This document shows positions 43,582 to 53,406 of a DNA stretch of 64,000 nucleotides, in pieces; position 1 is the first letter of the stretch; every line of letters starts with the position of its first letter. The notes below the pieces were generated by a model, which worked only from the letters and a program-made list of their open reading frames with translations, was not told the origin of the DNA and searched no databases. The position numbers were made by a program, and so were the translations under genes. Source of the stretch: an uncultured Prevotella sp. (lineage in GTDB: Bacteria > Bacteroidota > Bacteroidia > Bacteroidales > Bacteroidaceae). The stretch covers positions 62,001 through 126,000 of the forward strand of contig URUK01000001.1 in NCBI GenBank assembly GCA_900551055.1. The letters run 5' to 3'.

Positions 43582-44634
43582 TCAAATTCCCTCCCGGATA
43601 AAGTCCAAAGCCTCAAAAAGTTCATCCTCCGTGACAGTCTGGTTAATCCTTATGTCCCCGATACCGCCTAATAAAGTGAAATTTATATTTCCAGAAGTAT
43701 TCTTTTTGTCGTGTTTCATAAGCTCCTGCAAATATTTGTAGTCGTTGCATGTAAAAATGGGAGTGCCGTATTTTTCCTTTATATATGTGGCGGTCTGCCT
43801 CATTTTTGCGGTGGGGAAGCCTGCTCTGATGCAGCTAAGATACAGTTCACATACTGTCCCGAAGGCTACTGCATAGCCGTGAAGTATGGGGCGGTTCATG
43901 GCAAGCGAAAATGACTCAAAGGCATGGCCTACAGTATGGCCGAAGTTCAAAGCTTTCCTTATGCCGGCTTCATACGGGTCTTTCTCTACGATGCGCTCTT
44001 TTACTGCTATGCTTTCGGCCACCATTTCTTGCAGCTGTGAGTAGTCTGGTTCAAGTATGTCAAACTGCATAAGCCTGCTCCATGTTTCCTCGCTGTTTAT
44101 CAGTCCGTGCTTTATCATCTCCGCATAGCCGGAACAAATGTTCTCTTTGTCCAACGTTTTAAGGAAATCCGTGTCAATGATTACGGCCTTGGCATTGTTG
44201 AATACGCCTATTTCGTTTTTCAGTCCGTTGAAGTTTATGCCGGTTTTCCCTCCGACTGACGCATCGACCATGGCCAACAGGGTGGTAGGAATGTTGATGA
44301 AGTTCACCCCCCTTTTGAATGTCGATGCGGCAAATCCCCCAAGGTCGGTTACCATGCCGCCGCCAAGGTTTATTATACAGGAATGCCGTGTAGCACCGTT
44401 GTTGCTCAGATTTTCCCATACATAAGCAAGGCTTTCGATATTTTTGTTTGTATCAGTGGGCTTTATCGAAATAATTTCCGCGTTGCCGATAGCCTTAATC
44501 CCGTTGAGTAATGGCAGGCACTTTTCTTTTGTTGTGTCGTCGGTTATGATGAAAATCTTGTCATGCTGGCATCCATTTATAATATTGTCAATATCTTGAA
44601 TTAGACATTTGGAAATAATAATGCTCTGTTTCAT
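43582..44634 (-). CDS. aroB: 3-dehydroquinate synthase
   Basis: About 350 residues. AroB converts DAHP to 3-dehydroquinate, the second step of the shikimate pathway. Motifs: NLGGGMVTDLGGFAAS (NAD site), INIPTTLLAMVDASVGGKTG, and the metal ligands in GYAEMIKHGL, NFGHTVGHAFE and LHGYAVAFGT. ATG 44634 (MKQSIIIS) and ATG 44640 are both possible; the promoter at 44667 allows either. Single-gene unit, convergent with the ABC permease. Confidence 0.97.
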   Translation of the reverse strand: MKQSIIISKCLIQDIDNIINGCQHDKIFIITDDTTKEKCLPLLNGIKAIGNAEIISIKPTDTNKNIESLAYVWENLSNNGATRHSCIINLGGGMVTDLGGFAASTFKRGVNFINIPTTLLAMVDASVGGKTGINFNGLKNEIGVFNNAKAVIIDTDFLKTLDKENICSGYAEMIKHGLINSEETWSRLMQFDILEPDYSQLQEMVAESIAVKERIVEKDPYEAGIRKALNFGHTVGHAFESFSLAMNRPILHGYAVAFGTVCELYLSCIRAGFPTAKMRQTATYIKEKYGTPIFTCNDYKYLQELMKHDKKNTSGNINFTLLGGIGDIRINQTVTEDELFEALDFIREGI

Positions 44635-44659
44635 AAACATATGGAAATGGTATTTGTCG

Positions 44660-44667
44660 CAAAAGTA
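44660..44667 (-). promoter_or_regulatory. -7 box of aroB
   Basis: TACTTTTG on the minus strand, a perfect TAnnTTTG, about 20-26 bases upstream of the two possible aroB starts. Confidence 0.65.
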
Positions 44668-44788
44668 GTCATTTTTATTGATAAAATCAGCTTTTACAAA
44701 ATTTTTAATATTTTGTGGATTAAACTACTTTAAGGCGGAAGCGTCTAAACGTGTAAAAGCTTAACGAAATTTATTTTATAAGTCAACA

Positions 44789-47746
44789 ATGTATAATCAA
44801 TTAAGCAGGATGTTTTTGGCGGTCTGCCTTATGGTGACAGTTTCCCTTACCATAGCCGCCCAAGGGACAAAGATTACAGGAACACTGATTGACCGTGATA
44901 CCAAGGAGGGTGTCATGCTTGCCACTGTACAGATGTTGAAGCCTGACAGTACCTACGTAAGCGGCGTGCTAAGTGATGAAAAAGGCCGCTTTTCAATTGA
45001 AGCTTCGGCTGCAGGTTCATATATCCTTAAAATATCGAGCGTGGGCTACACACCTTTGACAAAGACTATAAAGGTGGACGGAAAAAAGGATATTGCACTT
45101 GGTGAAATAATATTCAATGCAGATGCAATTATGTTGAAGGGGGCAACCGTTGTCGGTCAGGCGGCGCGTGTAACGGTAAAGGAAGACACATTCGTATATA
45201 ACGCTTCGGCTTACAGGACACCTGAAGGTTCCGTTGTAGAGGAGCTTGTCAAGAGGCTACCCGGTGCACAGGTCAGTGACGACGGCACAATTACCATAAA
45301 CGGGAAAGAGGTGAAGAAGGTACTTGTCGACGGTAAGGAATTTATGACCGGGGACACACAGACGGCATTGAAAAACCTTCCTACTTCTATTATTGACAAG
45401 ATAAAAGCATACGACGAGAAAAGTGACTTGGCTAAAGTCACCGGCATTGACGATGGCGAGGAACAAACCGTGCTCGACTTTGGCATCAAGAAAGGCATGA
45501 ACAAGGGGGTATTCGGAAATGTGGATGCCTCAATTGGAACGCATGACAGGTATGCAGAGCGCCTGATGGGGGCATTGTTCAAGGATAAGACAAGAGTGAT
45601 GCTCATGGGCAACTTGAACAATGTCAACGACCGCGGTTTCCCCGGTGGAGGTGGCGGAGGTCGCTTTGGCCGTGGGGTTCAGGGGCTGAACACGTCGAAA
45701 ATGGCCGGTGCCAATTTCAATCTTGAGCCGAGCAGCAAATTGAAACTTGACGGAAGTGTACGCTGGAACCATTCTAACGGTGACAAGCGTACAGAACAGT
45801 CTGTGGAGAATTTTGTAAGTACGGCAGGTTCTTTCTCCAACAGTCTGAACCAGAATTATACTCGCTCTAACAGTTGGGATGCGAGGTTACGTCTTGAATG
45901 GACACCGGATACTATGACGAACATCATGTTCCGCCCGTCATTCAGCTATTCTAAAAGTGACGGACTTACATCTGGAACAAGTGCGTCATATAACGACGAC
46001 CCTTATTCTTATGTATCCGACCCTCTTTCACAGGAGGCGATTTCAATAATGGATGAAAACGGATTGATGGTCAACCATCGTGAAAACAGCTCCATATCAT
46101 ATTCGGACAATCTGTCGGTCGGCGCAATGCTTCAGTTCAACCGCAAGTTGAACAGCAAGGGAAGGAACGCCACTCTCCGCACTGATATAAGGTACGGAGA
46201 GGGCGACGGCAAAAGTTTGAGCACATCGAACGTACATCTTTATCAGGTGGAAGACGCGTTTGGCAATGACTCTACATATCAGACAAACCGCTTCAACACA
46301 ACTCCGACAAAGACGCTGAACTACAGTGTGCAATTTACTTATAGTGAACCGATTTTCAGGGCTATGTTCCTGCAATTAAGTTACAAATTCAATTACAAAT
46401 ACAACAAGAGTGACCGCTCGACCTTTGACTTCAGCGACATTGACGGAAATGTATTTGCCGGCGTGGACAATGTTTACCGCGGTTGGGACAATTACCTGTC
46501 ACGCCTTGACAATCCTCTTGACAATTACCTTGACGAAAGTCTTAGCCGGTATTCCGAATACAAGAATTACATACATGAAATACAACTTATGTTAAGGGTT
46601 ATTCGTGAGAAATACAGACTTAATGTCGGCGTAATGGTGCAGCCTCAGAAAACCCGTTTCATACAAAGATACCAGGGAATTAATACGGACACGGTGCGTA
46701 ACGTGGTAAACGTGACACCTACACTTGACTTCCGTTACCGTTTTTCAAAGTTGAGCAATCTTCGTATAAACTATCGCGGCACGACTTCGCAGCCGAGCAT
46801 GACTGACCTTCTTGACATCCGCGACGACAGCGACCCTCTTAACATCACGATGGGTAATCCGGGATTGAAACCTTCTTTCACAAACACATTGCGCCTGTTT
46901 TTCAACAACTATACGCAAGAACACCAACGTGCAACGATGGTTCACCTGAATTACAGCAACACGCGCAATAGCATAAGCAACATGGTTACTTACGACGAGC
47001 AGACAGGAGGCCGTACCACGCGTCCGGAAAACATCAACGGAAACTGGAACATATCTGGCGCATTGATGTTCAACACGGCGCTTGACTCTGTCGGATATTG
47101 GACAATCAGCACATTTACAAATGTGCGTTACAACAACTATGTAGGCTATTTGGCGTTGGACCAGTATTCAGGCTCGCGTAAAAACACGACTAAGACAACT
47201 ACCTTAGGCGAGCAGCTTACAGCAAGCTTCCGTAACAGCTGGCTTGAAGTCTCTCTTGACGGTTCGGTTGATTATACTCATACTCGCAACCTTTTACAAA
47301 GCCAAAACAACCTTGATACATGGCAGTTCGCATATGGAGGATACGCCAGCGTGTACATGCCTTGGGGCATGAGTTTGTCTACAGATTTGCATCAGAACAG
47401 CCGCCGCGGCTATAACGACAGTTCAATGAATACTAACGAGCTGATCTGGAACTTGCAGTTAAGTCAAAGTTTCTTGAAGGGCAACGCCCTTACGGTGTCA
47501 TTACAGCTGTATGACATCCTGCATGAACAAAGCAATTTCAGCCGTACAATAAACGCAATGCAGCGCAGCGATACGCGTTATAACAGTATAAACAGCTATG
47601 CCATGCTGCATGCGGTCTACCGTGTCAACTTATTTGGCGGAGGACGAAAAAACGATCCGGGTATGGAACGCCGCGGTCGGGACGGCGGAGCCCCTCGCAG
47701 AATGCATAATCCTGGCGGTCCACAACGTATGCGCGGAATATTTTAG
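44789..47746 (+). CDS. Outer-membrane beta-barrel with carboxypeptidase-regulatory domain
   Basis: A 985-residue outer-membrane protein. Signal peptide to about residue 24 (IAAQG), then a carboxypeptidase D regulatory-like Ig fold (TKITGTLIDRDTKEGVMLAT, VLSDEKGRFSI), a plug-like domain (VVEELVKRLPGAQVSDDG, GKEVKKVLVDGKEF), and a long barrel domain of the OMP_b-brl_3 kind. A Gly-rich loop (GFPGGGGGGRFGRG) lies near residue 285, and the C terminus is a Gly/Arg/Pro tail (APRRMHNPGGPQRMRGIF). TonB-receptor-like, but with no SusD partner; probable uptake or surface role. Convergent with the T9SS plug-like gene. Confidence 0.92.
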   Translation: MYNQLSRMFLAVCLMVTVSLTIAAQGTKITGTLIDRDTKEGVMLATVQMLKPDSTYVSGVLSDEKGRFSIEASAAGSYILKISSVGYTPLTKTIKVDGKKDIALGEIIFNADAIMLKGATVVGQAARVTVKEDTFVYNASAYRTPEGSVVEELVKRLPGAQVSDDGTITINGKEVKKVLVDGKEFMTGDTQTALKNLPTSIIDKIKAYDEKSDLAKVTGIDDGEEQTVLDFGIKKGMNKGVFGNVDASIGTHDRYAERLMGALFKDKTRVMLMGNLNNVNDRGFPGGGGGGRFGRGVQGLNTSKMAGANFNLEPSSKLKLDGSVRWNHSNGDKRTEQSVENFVSTAGSFSNSLNQNYTRSNSWDARLRLEWTPDTMTNIMFRPSFSYSKSDGLTSGTSASYNDDPYSYVSDPLSQEAISIMDENGLMVNHRENSSISYSDNLSVGAMLQFNRKLNSKGRNATLRTDIRYGEGDGKSLSTSNVHLYQVEDAFGNDSTYQTNRFNTTPTKTLNYSVQFTYSEPIFRAMFLQLSYKFNYKYNKSDRSTFDFSDIDGNVFAGVDNVYRGWDNYLSRLDNPLDNYLDESLSRYSEYKNYIHEIQLMLRVIREKYRLNVGVMVQPQKTRFIQRYQGINTDTVRNVVNVTPTLDFRYRFSKLSNLRINYRGTTSQPSMTDLLDIRDDSDPLNITMGNPGLKPSFTNTLRLFFNNYTQEHQRATMVHLNYSNTRNSISNMVTYDEQTGGRTTRPENINGNWNISGALMFNTALDSVGYWTISTFTNVRYNNYVGYLALDQYSGSRKNTTKTTTLGEQLTASFRNSWLEVSLDGSVDYTHTRNLLQSQNNLDTWQFAYGGYASVYMPWGMSLSTDLHQNSRRGYNDSSMNTNELIWNLQLSQSFLKGNALTVSLQLYDILHEQSNFSRTINAMQRSDTRYNSINSYAMLHAVYRVNLFGGGRKNDPGMERRGRDGGAPRRMHNPGGPQRMRGIF

Positions 47747-47791
47747 GTAATGTGATTTATTCGGGATAACAAATATTTTGAAGGCAAAAAA

Positions 47792-47866
47792 GCAAATTGG
47801 CAGACAATAAAGACCTCTTTAACGTGCGAAATCGCATAGGTCTTATTTCATTGTCTGTCAATTTGC
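47792..47866. terminator. Long imperfect hairpin between convergent genes
   Basis: GCAAATTGGCAGACAAT plus AAAGACCT (47792-47816) pair with AGGTCTTATTTC plus ATTGTCTGTCAATTTGC (47838-47866); a small inner stem (GCGAAATCGC) sits in the loop. It separates the barrel gene from the minus-strand gene at 47905. Confidence 0.55.
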
Positions 47867-47904
47867 CTAAAGCCGATAAGTTGTCAAAATGCCGTATATT
47901 ATAC

Positions 47905-49155
47905 TTATTTAAATTGTACTTCCTGGAAACCAACCAGTCTGTCTGTACGTTCTCCACGTCCACGATAATATACAAGAGCCTGATATTTGTTTTCTGTCTG
48001 GTAGAAACAGCCTTCAGACGGCACCACCCGGCTTGTGCCGTCACGGCCAATCAGGATAAACTGGTATGAATAATAACCTTGTTTTTGCATTACCGTTGTG
48101 GTATATCTTTTGTCCAGTTCATCATATTTCATCTGGAATTCAGGTGTGAACTTATCATTTGTCCATGCTCCGTTGACATAGATGTTGCCGTCATATTTTT
48201 CTGGAGTCTTCAGCGTGTAATGCACGAATACATAGTCGGATGCGATGTCGTTTTCAATGTTGTCGCTGTTCCTTATGTAAAAAGCGCCGTTGGCATCTTC
48301 GTCGTAGAGGTAGTTAGGACGTGGTTCGCAAGGGTAAGGGTATACATGGTAGTTGGAGCCGTCCCATACGATACTGTCTATTCCCATTGTGGGATAAGCA
48401 ACGTCGAGTATTTCGTATTTATGGTATTCGTTCCCTGCTTGGAATATCAGGTCGCGGCAGTGTTCCCATCTCAGACCGTCCGTTGTTGCGTACTTTGCGC
48501 TGACGTTTATCCTTGCATTGTCCCAACGCCGGTTTTGCATCACTACTGTCTTTATTTGCGATGCGGGGTCGGTTACAGTCAGGTTGCTGTAGTTCACCTG
48601 CATTGACACTTGTTGGTGGGCTTTGTTTATGTCAATGTCAGTATTTGTTGTAACTTCAAGCGATATGCTGGCAATCGGTTCCAGCACCATAAAACATGCC
48701 GTAAACATAGGGCGGTTACCGTCGTCCTCGTCAAAAACGGTAAGTTTGTAGTTTCCGCTCATCTTGATTGCGCATTGTTCGTTAGGTATGCACAGCGTAT
48801 AATGGGTGTACAGGGTGTTGGTGTTGATTGATTCTTCGCCGTATTCGATTGTGTTGCCGTCTTGGAAACCGGCTATGTAGTCACTTGGAAAAAGTTGTGA
48901 CGACACCGTCCAGTCGGCCTCGCAGTGTTCTATTTTGTAAGTATAACGGTGGTAAGAGTGAGTAAGATCGTCGAAGCTTATGTAAAGCCTGTCGTTAGGG
49001 CTGTGTCCTCCGAGTTTGACAACAGGCAACGACAACCATTGCTGTCCGGCAACGACTTGCAGCGAGGCGATATTCTTGTCGTATATTTCGTTCGTCTGGG
49101 CCTTGGCTGACGCAATATGTACAGCCAGCAGCAACATGAACAAGACTTTTTTCAT
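47905..49155 (-). CDS. DUF5103 / type IX secretion plug-like protein
   Basis: A 416-residue exported protein with a signal peptide (MKKVLFMLLLAVHIASAKAQ). It matches the DUF5103 family, now named for the T9SS plug domain: FDDLTHSYHRYTYKIEHC with ADWTVSSQLFPSDYIAGF near residues 60-100, and NYTNL-like NYSNLTVTDP and QNRRWDNA in the middle. In the Flavobacterium type IX system, a plug protein closes the SprA channel, but DUF5103 proteins also occur where the complete system is absent. No other T9SS gene is in the window, so function is inferred from family only. Confidence 0.85.
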   Translation of the reverse strand: MKKVLFMLLLAVHIASAKAQTNEIYDKNIASLQVVAGQQWLSLPVVKLGGHSPNDRLYISFDDLTHSYHRYTYKIEHCEADWTVSSQLFPSDYIAGFQDGNTIEYGEESINTNTLYTHYTLCIPNEQCAIKMSGNYKLTVFDEDDGNRPMFTACFMVLEPIASISLEVTTNTDIDINKAHQQVSMQVNYSNLTVTDPASQIKTVVMQNRRWDNARINVSAKYATTDGLRWEHCRDLIFQAGNEYHKYEILDVAYPTMGIDSIVWDGSNYHVYPYPCEPRPNYLYDEDANGAFYIRNSDNIENDIASDYVFVHYTLKTPEKYDGNIYVNGAWTNDKFTPEFQMKYDELDKRYTTTVMQKQGYYSYQFILIGRDGTSRVVPSEGCFYQTENKYQALVYYRGRGERTDRLVGFQEVQFK

Positions 49156-49348
49156 ATTCTTTTATTTTGATAACGTCGGCCATGTGCTTTTTATTGTATA
49201 TGTCCCGTGTAGGCATGTCAAAACGGATTCTTCTGGTGAAGGGGCTGAAAAATTTTGCAAATCATTGTCTTTGGTTGTGCTGATACTTGTTTTTACATGT
49301 AACATGATTATTTTTCCGCGATTTTGCAGGTAATCATTTTTTTTGTGT

Positions 49349-49356
49349 TATATTTG
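49349..49356 (+). promoter_or_regulatory. -7 box upstream of frr
   Basis: TATATTTG is a perfect -7 match with a possible TTTG at 49323-49326 (spacing 22). It lies about 160 bases before frr. The 360-base gap (49156-49516) shows no other gene. Confidence 0.55.
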
Positions 49357-49516
49357 CAGAAAATAAGCTGTAACCGTGAGATTGCAAACAAGTTTGCTTT
49401 TCTCCCGTTTGCATTATTTAGGCAAATGATAATCGTCAATGTGTGGTGCGCATGCCATTTGATTTATAGCTGTACACCGCGGTTCATCATTGCGGAAAAC
49501 CAAAACAAATAAATAT

Positions 49517-50077
49517 ATGATTGATGTAAAAGCAACATTGAAAGAAGCGGAAGAACGCATGGAGATGGCGGCGATGTTCCTTGAGGAGCAACTGTCACGC
49601 GTGCGTGCCGGACGCGCCAACGTGGCGATACTCGATGGCGTAAGGGTGAACTCTTACGGTTCGATGGTGCCGCTTAACCAAGTGGCAAACGTATCTACGC
49701 CCGACCCACGCACGATAGCCATACGTCCGTGGGACAAGAAGATGATAAAGGACATAGAGAAGGCCATAATGGACTCTGATGTAGGTATAACGCCTGAGAA
49801 TAACGGCGAGATAATACGCCTCGGCATACCGCAACCTACCGAGGAGCGCCGCAAGGACTTGGCTAAGCAGTGTAACAAGATGGGCGAGAAGGCAAAGGTC
49901 GAGGTGCGTAACGTGCGCGGCGACTTGAAGGATAAGCTGAAGAAAGCCATAAAGGATGGTTTGTCAGAAGACAATGAGAAGGATGCCGAAGCTGAATTGC
50001 AGAAAGTTCACGACAGGTTCATCAAGAAAATTGACGGCCTGTTGGAAGCCAAGACAAAGGAAATAATGACTGTGTAA
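49517..50077 (+). CDS. frr: Ribosome recycling factor
   Basis: A 186-residue RRF that, with EF-G, splits post-termination ribosomes. ATG 49517 (MIDVKATLKEAEERM) is the family start; the frame is open nine codons further upstream. Typical motifs: LSRVRAGRANVAILDGV, VSTPDPRTIAIRPWDK, and NDGEIIRL-type NNGEIIRLGIPQPTEERRK. Followed after 9 bases by a hairpin-forming inverted repeat and then rsgA. Confidence 0.98.
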   Translation: MIDVKATLKEAEERMEMAAMFLEEQLSRVRAGRANVAILDGVRVNSYGSMVPLNQVANVSTPDPRTIAIRPWDKKMIKDIEKAIMDSDVGITPENNGEIIRLGIPQPTEERRKDLAKQCNKMGEKAKVEVRNVRGDLKDKLKKAIKDGLSEDNEKDAEAELQKVHDRFIKKIDGLLEAKTKEIMTV

Positions 50078-50086
50078 GTTAAGAAT

Positions 50087-50161
50087 TAAGAGTTAAGATT
50101 TAAGAAAATATGCCTTGACGGTAATATATTAAACGGTGTTTTTCTTAAACCTTAACTCTTA
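50087..50161. repeat. Inverted repeat between frr and rsgA
   Basis: Arms of 22 bases (50087-50108 and 50140-50161, one mismatch), built on TAAGAGTTAAG, with a 31-base loop. The AAGAATTAAGAGTTAAG style resembles the intergenic inverted repeat at 9693-9804 in layout, though not in sequence. May be a terminator or small hairpin element. Confidence 0.8.
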
Positions 50162-50179
50162 GTTTTTAATTGGAAAAAG

Positions 50180-51112
50180 ATGGACGGACTGGTTATAAAG
50201 AACACAGGAAGCTGGTATACCGTGCTCGGCGACGACAGGGAAACGGTGGAATGTAAGATAAAAGGCAATTTCAGGCTGCGCGGCATACGCAGCACAAATC
50301 CCATTGCTGTAGGTGACCGTGTATCTTTTGTGATAAATCCAAGTGGCACCGCCTTTATCACCGAAATCGAAGACAGACGCAATTACATAATACGCAAGTC
50401 GTCAAACTTGTCAAAACAAAGCCACATAATAGCGGCAAACGTAGACCAGGCGTTCCTTATTGTAACAGTAAACCGTCCGCAAACGTCAACCACTTTCATC
50501 GACCGTTTCCTCGCTTCTGCCGAGGCTTACAGAGTGCCGGTTGTGCTTGTGTTCAATAAGACAGATTTGCTCTCCGACGACGAGATGGAATATCAGCGCA
50601 TGATGGTAAATCTTTATGAGACTGTAGGCTATGTTTGCAAGCAGGTGTCGGCGGTTTCTGATACGGTGGTGGGCGAGCTTGAGCCGTTGCTCAATGGTAA
50701 GATTACATTATTCAGCGGCAACAGCGGAGTCGGTAAGAGCACCCTGCTTAACAGCCTTGTGCCTGGGCTTAACCTGCGGACGGCCAGCATAAGCGAGGTT
50801 CATGGAACCGGCATGCATACCACTACGTTCAGCGAAATGTTGCGTCTGCCGTGTGGAGGATGGGCGATAGATACCCCTGGAATAAAAGGTTTTGGCACGT
50901 TCGACATGGAACCATCTGAAATCTGCGGATATTTCAAGGACATTTTCAAATTCTCAAAAGACTGCCGCTTCAGCAATTGCACACATACACACGAACCAGG
51001 ATGCGCTGTGCTCAAGGCTGTTGACAACCATTATATAGCTGCCAGCCGCTATGCATCATACTTGAGCATGCTTGAAGACAAAGATGAAAGCAAGTACAGG
51101 GAGGCTTTCTGA
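50180..51112 (+). CDS. rsgA: Ribosome small-subunit GTPase RsgA
   Basis: A 310-residue circularly permuted GTPase for late 30S assembly. An N-terminal OB-fold (GDRVSFVINPSGTAFI) precedes the GTPase domain in permuted order: G4 VFNKTDLL, G1 SGNSGVGKSTLLN, G3 DTPGIKGFG; then the zinc-binding finger with FSNCTHTHEPGCAV. Only 24 bases before the helicase gene. Confidence 0.97.
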   Translation: MDGLVIKNTGSWYTVLGDDRETVECKIKGNFRLRGIRSTNPIAVGDRVSFVINPSGTAFITEIEDRRNYIIRKSSNLSKQSHIIAANVDQAFLIVTVNRPQTSTTFIDRFLASAEAYRVPVVLVFNKTDLLSDDEMEYQRMMVNLYETVGYVCKQVSAVSDTVVGELEPLLNGKITLFSGNSGVGKSTLLNSLVPGLNLRTASISEVHGTGMHTTTFSEMLRLPCGGWAIDTPGIKGFGTFDMEPSEICGYFKDIFKFSKDCRFSNCTHTHEPGCAVLKAVDNHYIAASRYASYLSMLEDKDESKYREAF

Positions 51113-51136
51113 CACAAGTATGCAACATCTGTAAAT

Positions 51137-53296
51137 ATGGATAACCACGAACTTGAACTGGCGTGGAACATAGTGGAGACAACCGGTGCAAACCTGTTCC
51201 TTACGGGCAAGGCCGGTACGGGCAAGACAACGTTCCTCAAACGCCTTAAAGAACATACTCGCAAGCGCACCGTTGTGCTTGCGCCTACAGGCATAGCGGC
51301 CATCAATGCCGGTGGCGTAACCATACATTCTTTCTTCCAGCTGCCGCTGTCGCCATATCTGCCGGGCACCACATTCGACCGAGGCGACAGAAAATACTTT
51401 ACCTTCAGCAAGGTAAAGAAGAATATCATACGCACGCTTGACCTGCTTGTAATCGACGAGATAAGTATGGTTCGTGCCGACCTTCTTGATGCGATAGACT
51501 CTGTAATGCGCAGATACCGCGACCACGGTAGGCCTTTCGGCGGTGCGCAATTGCTTATGATAGGCGATTTGCAACAGCTTGCGCCTGTTGTAAAGGACGA
51601 CGAATGGGCGCTGCTGTCTACCGTTTACTCCACTCCTTATTTCTTTTCAAGCAGGGCGCTTGCATCAGCAGGATATTGTACGGTTGAGCTTAAAACCGTA
51701 TACAGGCAGCAGGATATGGCTTTTATATCGCTGCTTAACAAGATACGCGACAACCGTGCAGACGATGAAACTTTGGAAGAGCTAAACCGCAGGTGTCTTC
51801 CAGGCTTTGTTCCGCCCAAGGGCAGCGGCTACATCCGCCTCGTAACGCATAATTATCAGGCGCAGGCAATCAACGAAAGGGAGCTTGCCTCGTTGCCGAC
51901 GGAGGAATACGAGTTCGACGCCGAGGTTGAGGGAACGTTCCCGGAAACATCGTATCCGGCCGACAAAAGGCTCGTGTTAAAGCGCGGCGCACAGGTTATG
52001 TTCATAAAGAACGACCCTGAAAAACGTTTCTTTAACGGCATGATAGGAGAGGTTGTTTCAGTTGGGGGTGACGGCATCGTGGTGAAAGGCAAGGACACTG
52101 GTGAAGAGTTCAGACTGGACAAGGCCGAGTGGACCAATGCCAGATATACGCTTGACAATGTTTCAAAGGAAATCAAGGAAACCGTAGACGGTGTGTTCCG
52201 CCAATATCCCTTGCGTTTGGCGTGGGCGATAACCATACACAAGAGCCAGGGACTGACCTTCGACCGCGCAATAATAGACGCATCGCACTCTTTTGCGCAC
52301 GGACAGGCATATGTGGCGCTTAGCCGTTGCCGCACGCTTGGCGGCATCGTGCTTAGTGCACCGCTTGGAAGGGAAGCGATAATAAGCGACGAACAGCTTG
52401 ATTTGTATGTCAACAGGATGGACGGAACGGAGCCTACTGCAGACTGTCTGTCGGCAATGCAGAGGGCTTACGTAATACAGTTGCTTGACGAGCTGTTTGA
52501 TTTTCAGCCGCTTCATTCGTCGTTCAACTTGCTGTTGCGTACGCTCGACGAGTATTTTTACCACAAACAGCCCAAGCTTTTGGCCGAATACAAGCGGCAA
52601 GGCTTGGTGTTCGACGGGCTTACCGACGTGGCTCGTAAGTTCAGGCAACAGTATGTAGGGATTGTCGGGCGGCAGTCTGACAGCCCGGAGTTCTTACAGG
52701 AACGTGTGTCAAAGGCCGCGATGTATTATCTGGAACAGCTGGCAGGGCTTGTAATCCTATGTGGAAAGACAAAGGTCTGTACGGAAAACAAAGTTGTCAA
52801 GAAGCAGTTTGACGACAGGTTCTCTACTTTCAGCAGTGAACTCGCATTGAAGGTAGGGCTGTTAAAGCATGAGTGTGATGACGGTGTGTGCTTTTCTGTT
52901 TCCGATTATCTTGCAGAAAAGGCGCGGATTTTGCTTGATGCCGGCAATCAGGACGAAGAACCTAAAGCAAGGAAACGGTCAAAGGCGCAGAAACCACCGA
53001 AGGTCAAGACGCACGAGATAAGTTATAACATGTTCATGGAAGGCATGACTGTGGCGCAGATAGCCGCCGAGCGCGAGCTTACAGCTGGCACGGTGTTCGG
53101 CCATCTGGCGCGCTATGCGGCAGACGGGCTGATTGACATCGGGCAACTAATACCCCAAGAGCATATTGACGAACTGCGCCGGTATCTGCTTGAGCATCCC
53201 GGCGCGAGCAGTATCGGCGAGATAAAAGCTGCCGTAAGCCCACAGATAACATACGACGAGATACGTTTCGTAGTCAATGTCGGTGCAGGTAAATAA
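51137..53296 (+). CDS. Pif1-like AAA helicase with C-terminal HTH
   Basis: A 719-residue superfamily 1B helicase. Walker A TGKAGTGKTTFLKRL near residue 23, LAPTGIAAINAGG, Walker B LVIDEISMVRADLLD, GDLQQLAPV, and the late helicase motif WAITIHKSQGLTFD and YVALSRC. A C-terminal region (about 630-719) carries a helix-turn-helix segment typical of helicase C-terminal HTH domains (FMEGMTVAQIAAERELTAG, then VFGHLARYAADGLI). Bacteroidetes proteins of this layout are common; the specific repair role is unknown. Confidence 0.92.
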   Translation: MDNHELELAWNIVETTGANLFLTGKAGTGKTTFLKRLKEHTRKRTVVLAPTGIAAINAGGVTIHSFFQLPLSPYLPGTTFDRGDRKYFTFSKVKKNIIRTLDLLVIDEISMVRADLLDAIDSVMRRYRDHGRPFGGAQLLMIGDLQQLAPVVKDDEWALLSTVYSTPYFFSSRALASAGYCTVELKTVYRQQDMAFISLLNKIRDNRADDETLEELNRRCLPGFVPPKGSGYIRLVTHNYQAQAINERELASLPTEEYEFDAEVEGTFPETSYPADKRLVLKRGAQVMFIKNDPEKRFFNGMIGEVVSVGGDGIVVKGKDTGEEFRLDKAEWTNARYTLDNVSKEIKETVDGVFRQYPLRLAWAITIHKSQGLTFDRAIIDASHSFAHGQAYVALSRCRTLGGIVLSAPLGREAIISDEQLDLYVNRMDGTEPTADCLSAMQRAYVIQLLDELFDFQPLHSSFNLLLRTLDEYFYHKQPKLLAEYKRQGLVFDGLTDVARKFRQQYVGIVGRQSDSPEFLQERVSKAAMYYLEQLAGLVILCGKTKVCTENKVVKKQFDDRFSTFSSELALKVGLLKHECDDGVCFSVSDYLAEKARILLDAGNQDEEPKARKRSKAQKPPKVKTHEISYNMFMEGMTVAQIAAERELTAGTVFGHLARYAADGLIDIGQLIPQEHIDELRRYLLEHPGASSIGEIKAAVSPQITYDEIRFVVNVGAGK

Positions 53297-53340
53297 GTCG
53301 TCGGTAAAGCATTGCCGTCAAGGGCATTTCATACGGAATT

Positions 53341-53405
53341 ATAAAAGGTGGCGTTTTGCATTGCAAAACGCCACCTTTTGTTTTGTAATATGCCGCAAAA
53401 CGCAG
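53341..53405. repeat. Dispersed 22-bp-period palindromic element, copy 7
   Basis: AAAAGGTGGCGTTTTGCA and its perfect reverse arm TGCAAAACGCCACCTTTT form a strong hairpin; a third, partly decayed unit follows (TAATATGCCGCAAAAC). It lies between the convergent helicase and TPR genes and may be their terminator. Confidence 0.87.
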
Positions 53406-53406
53406 G

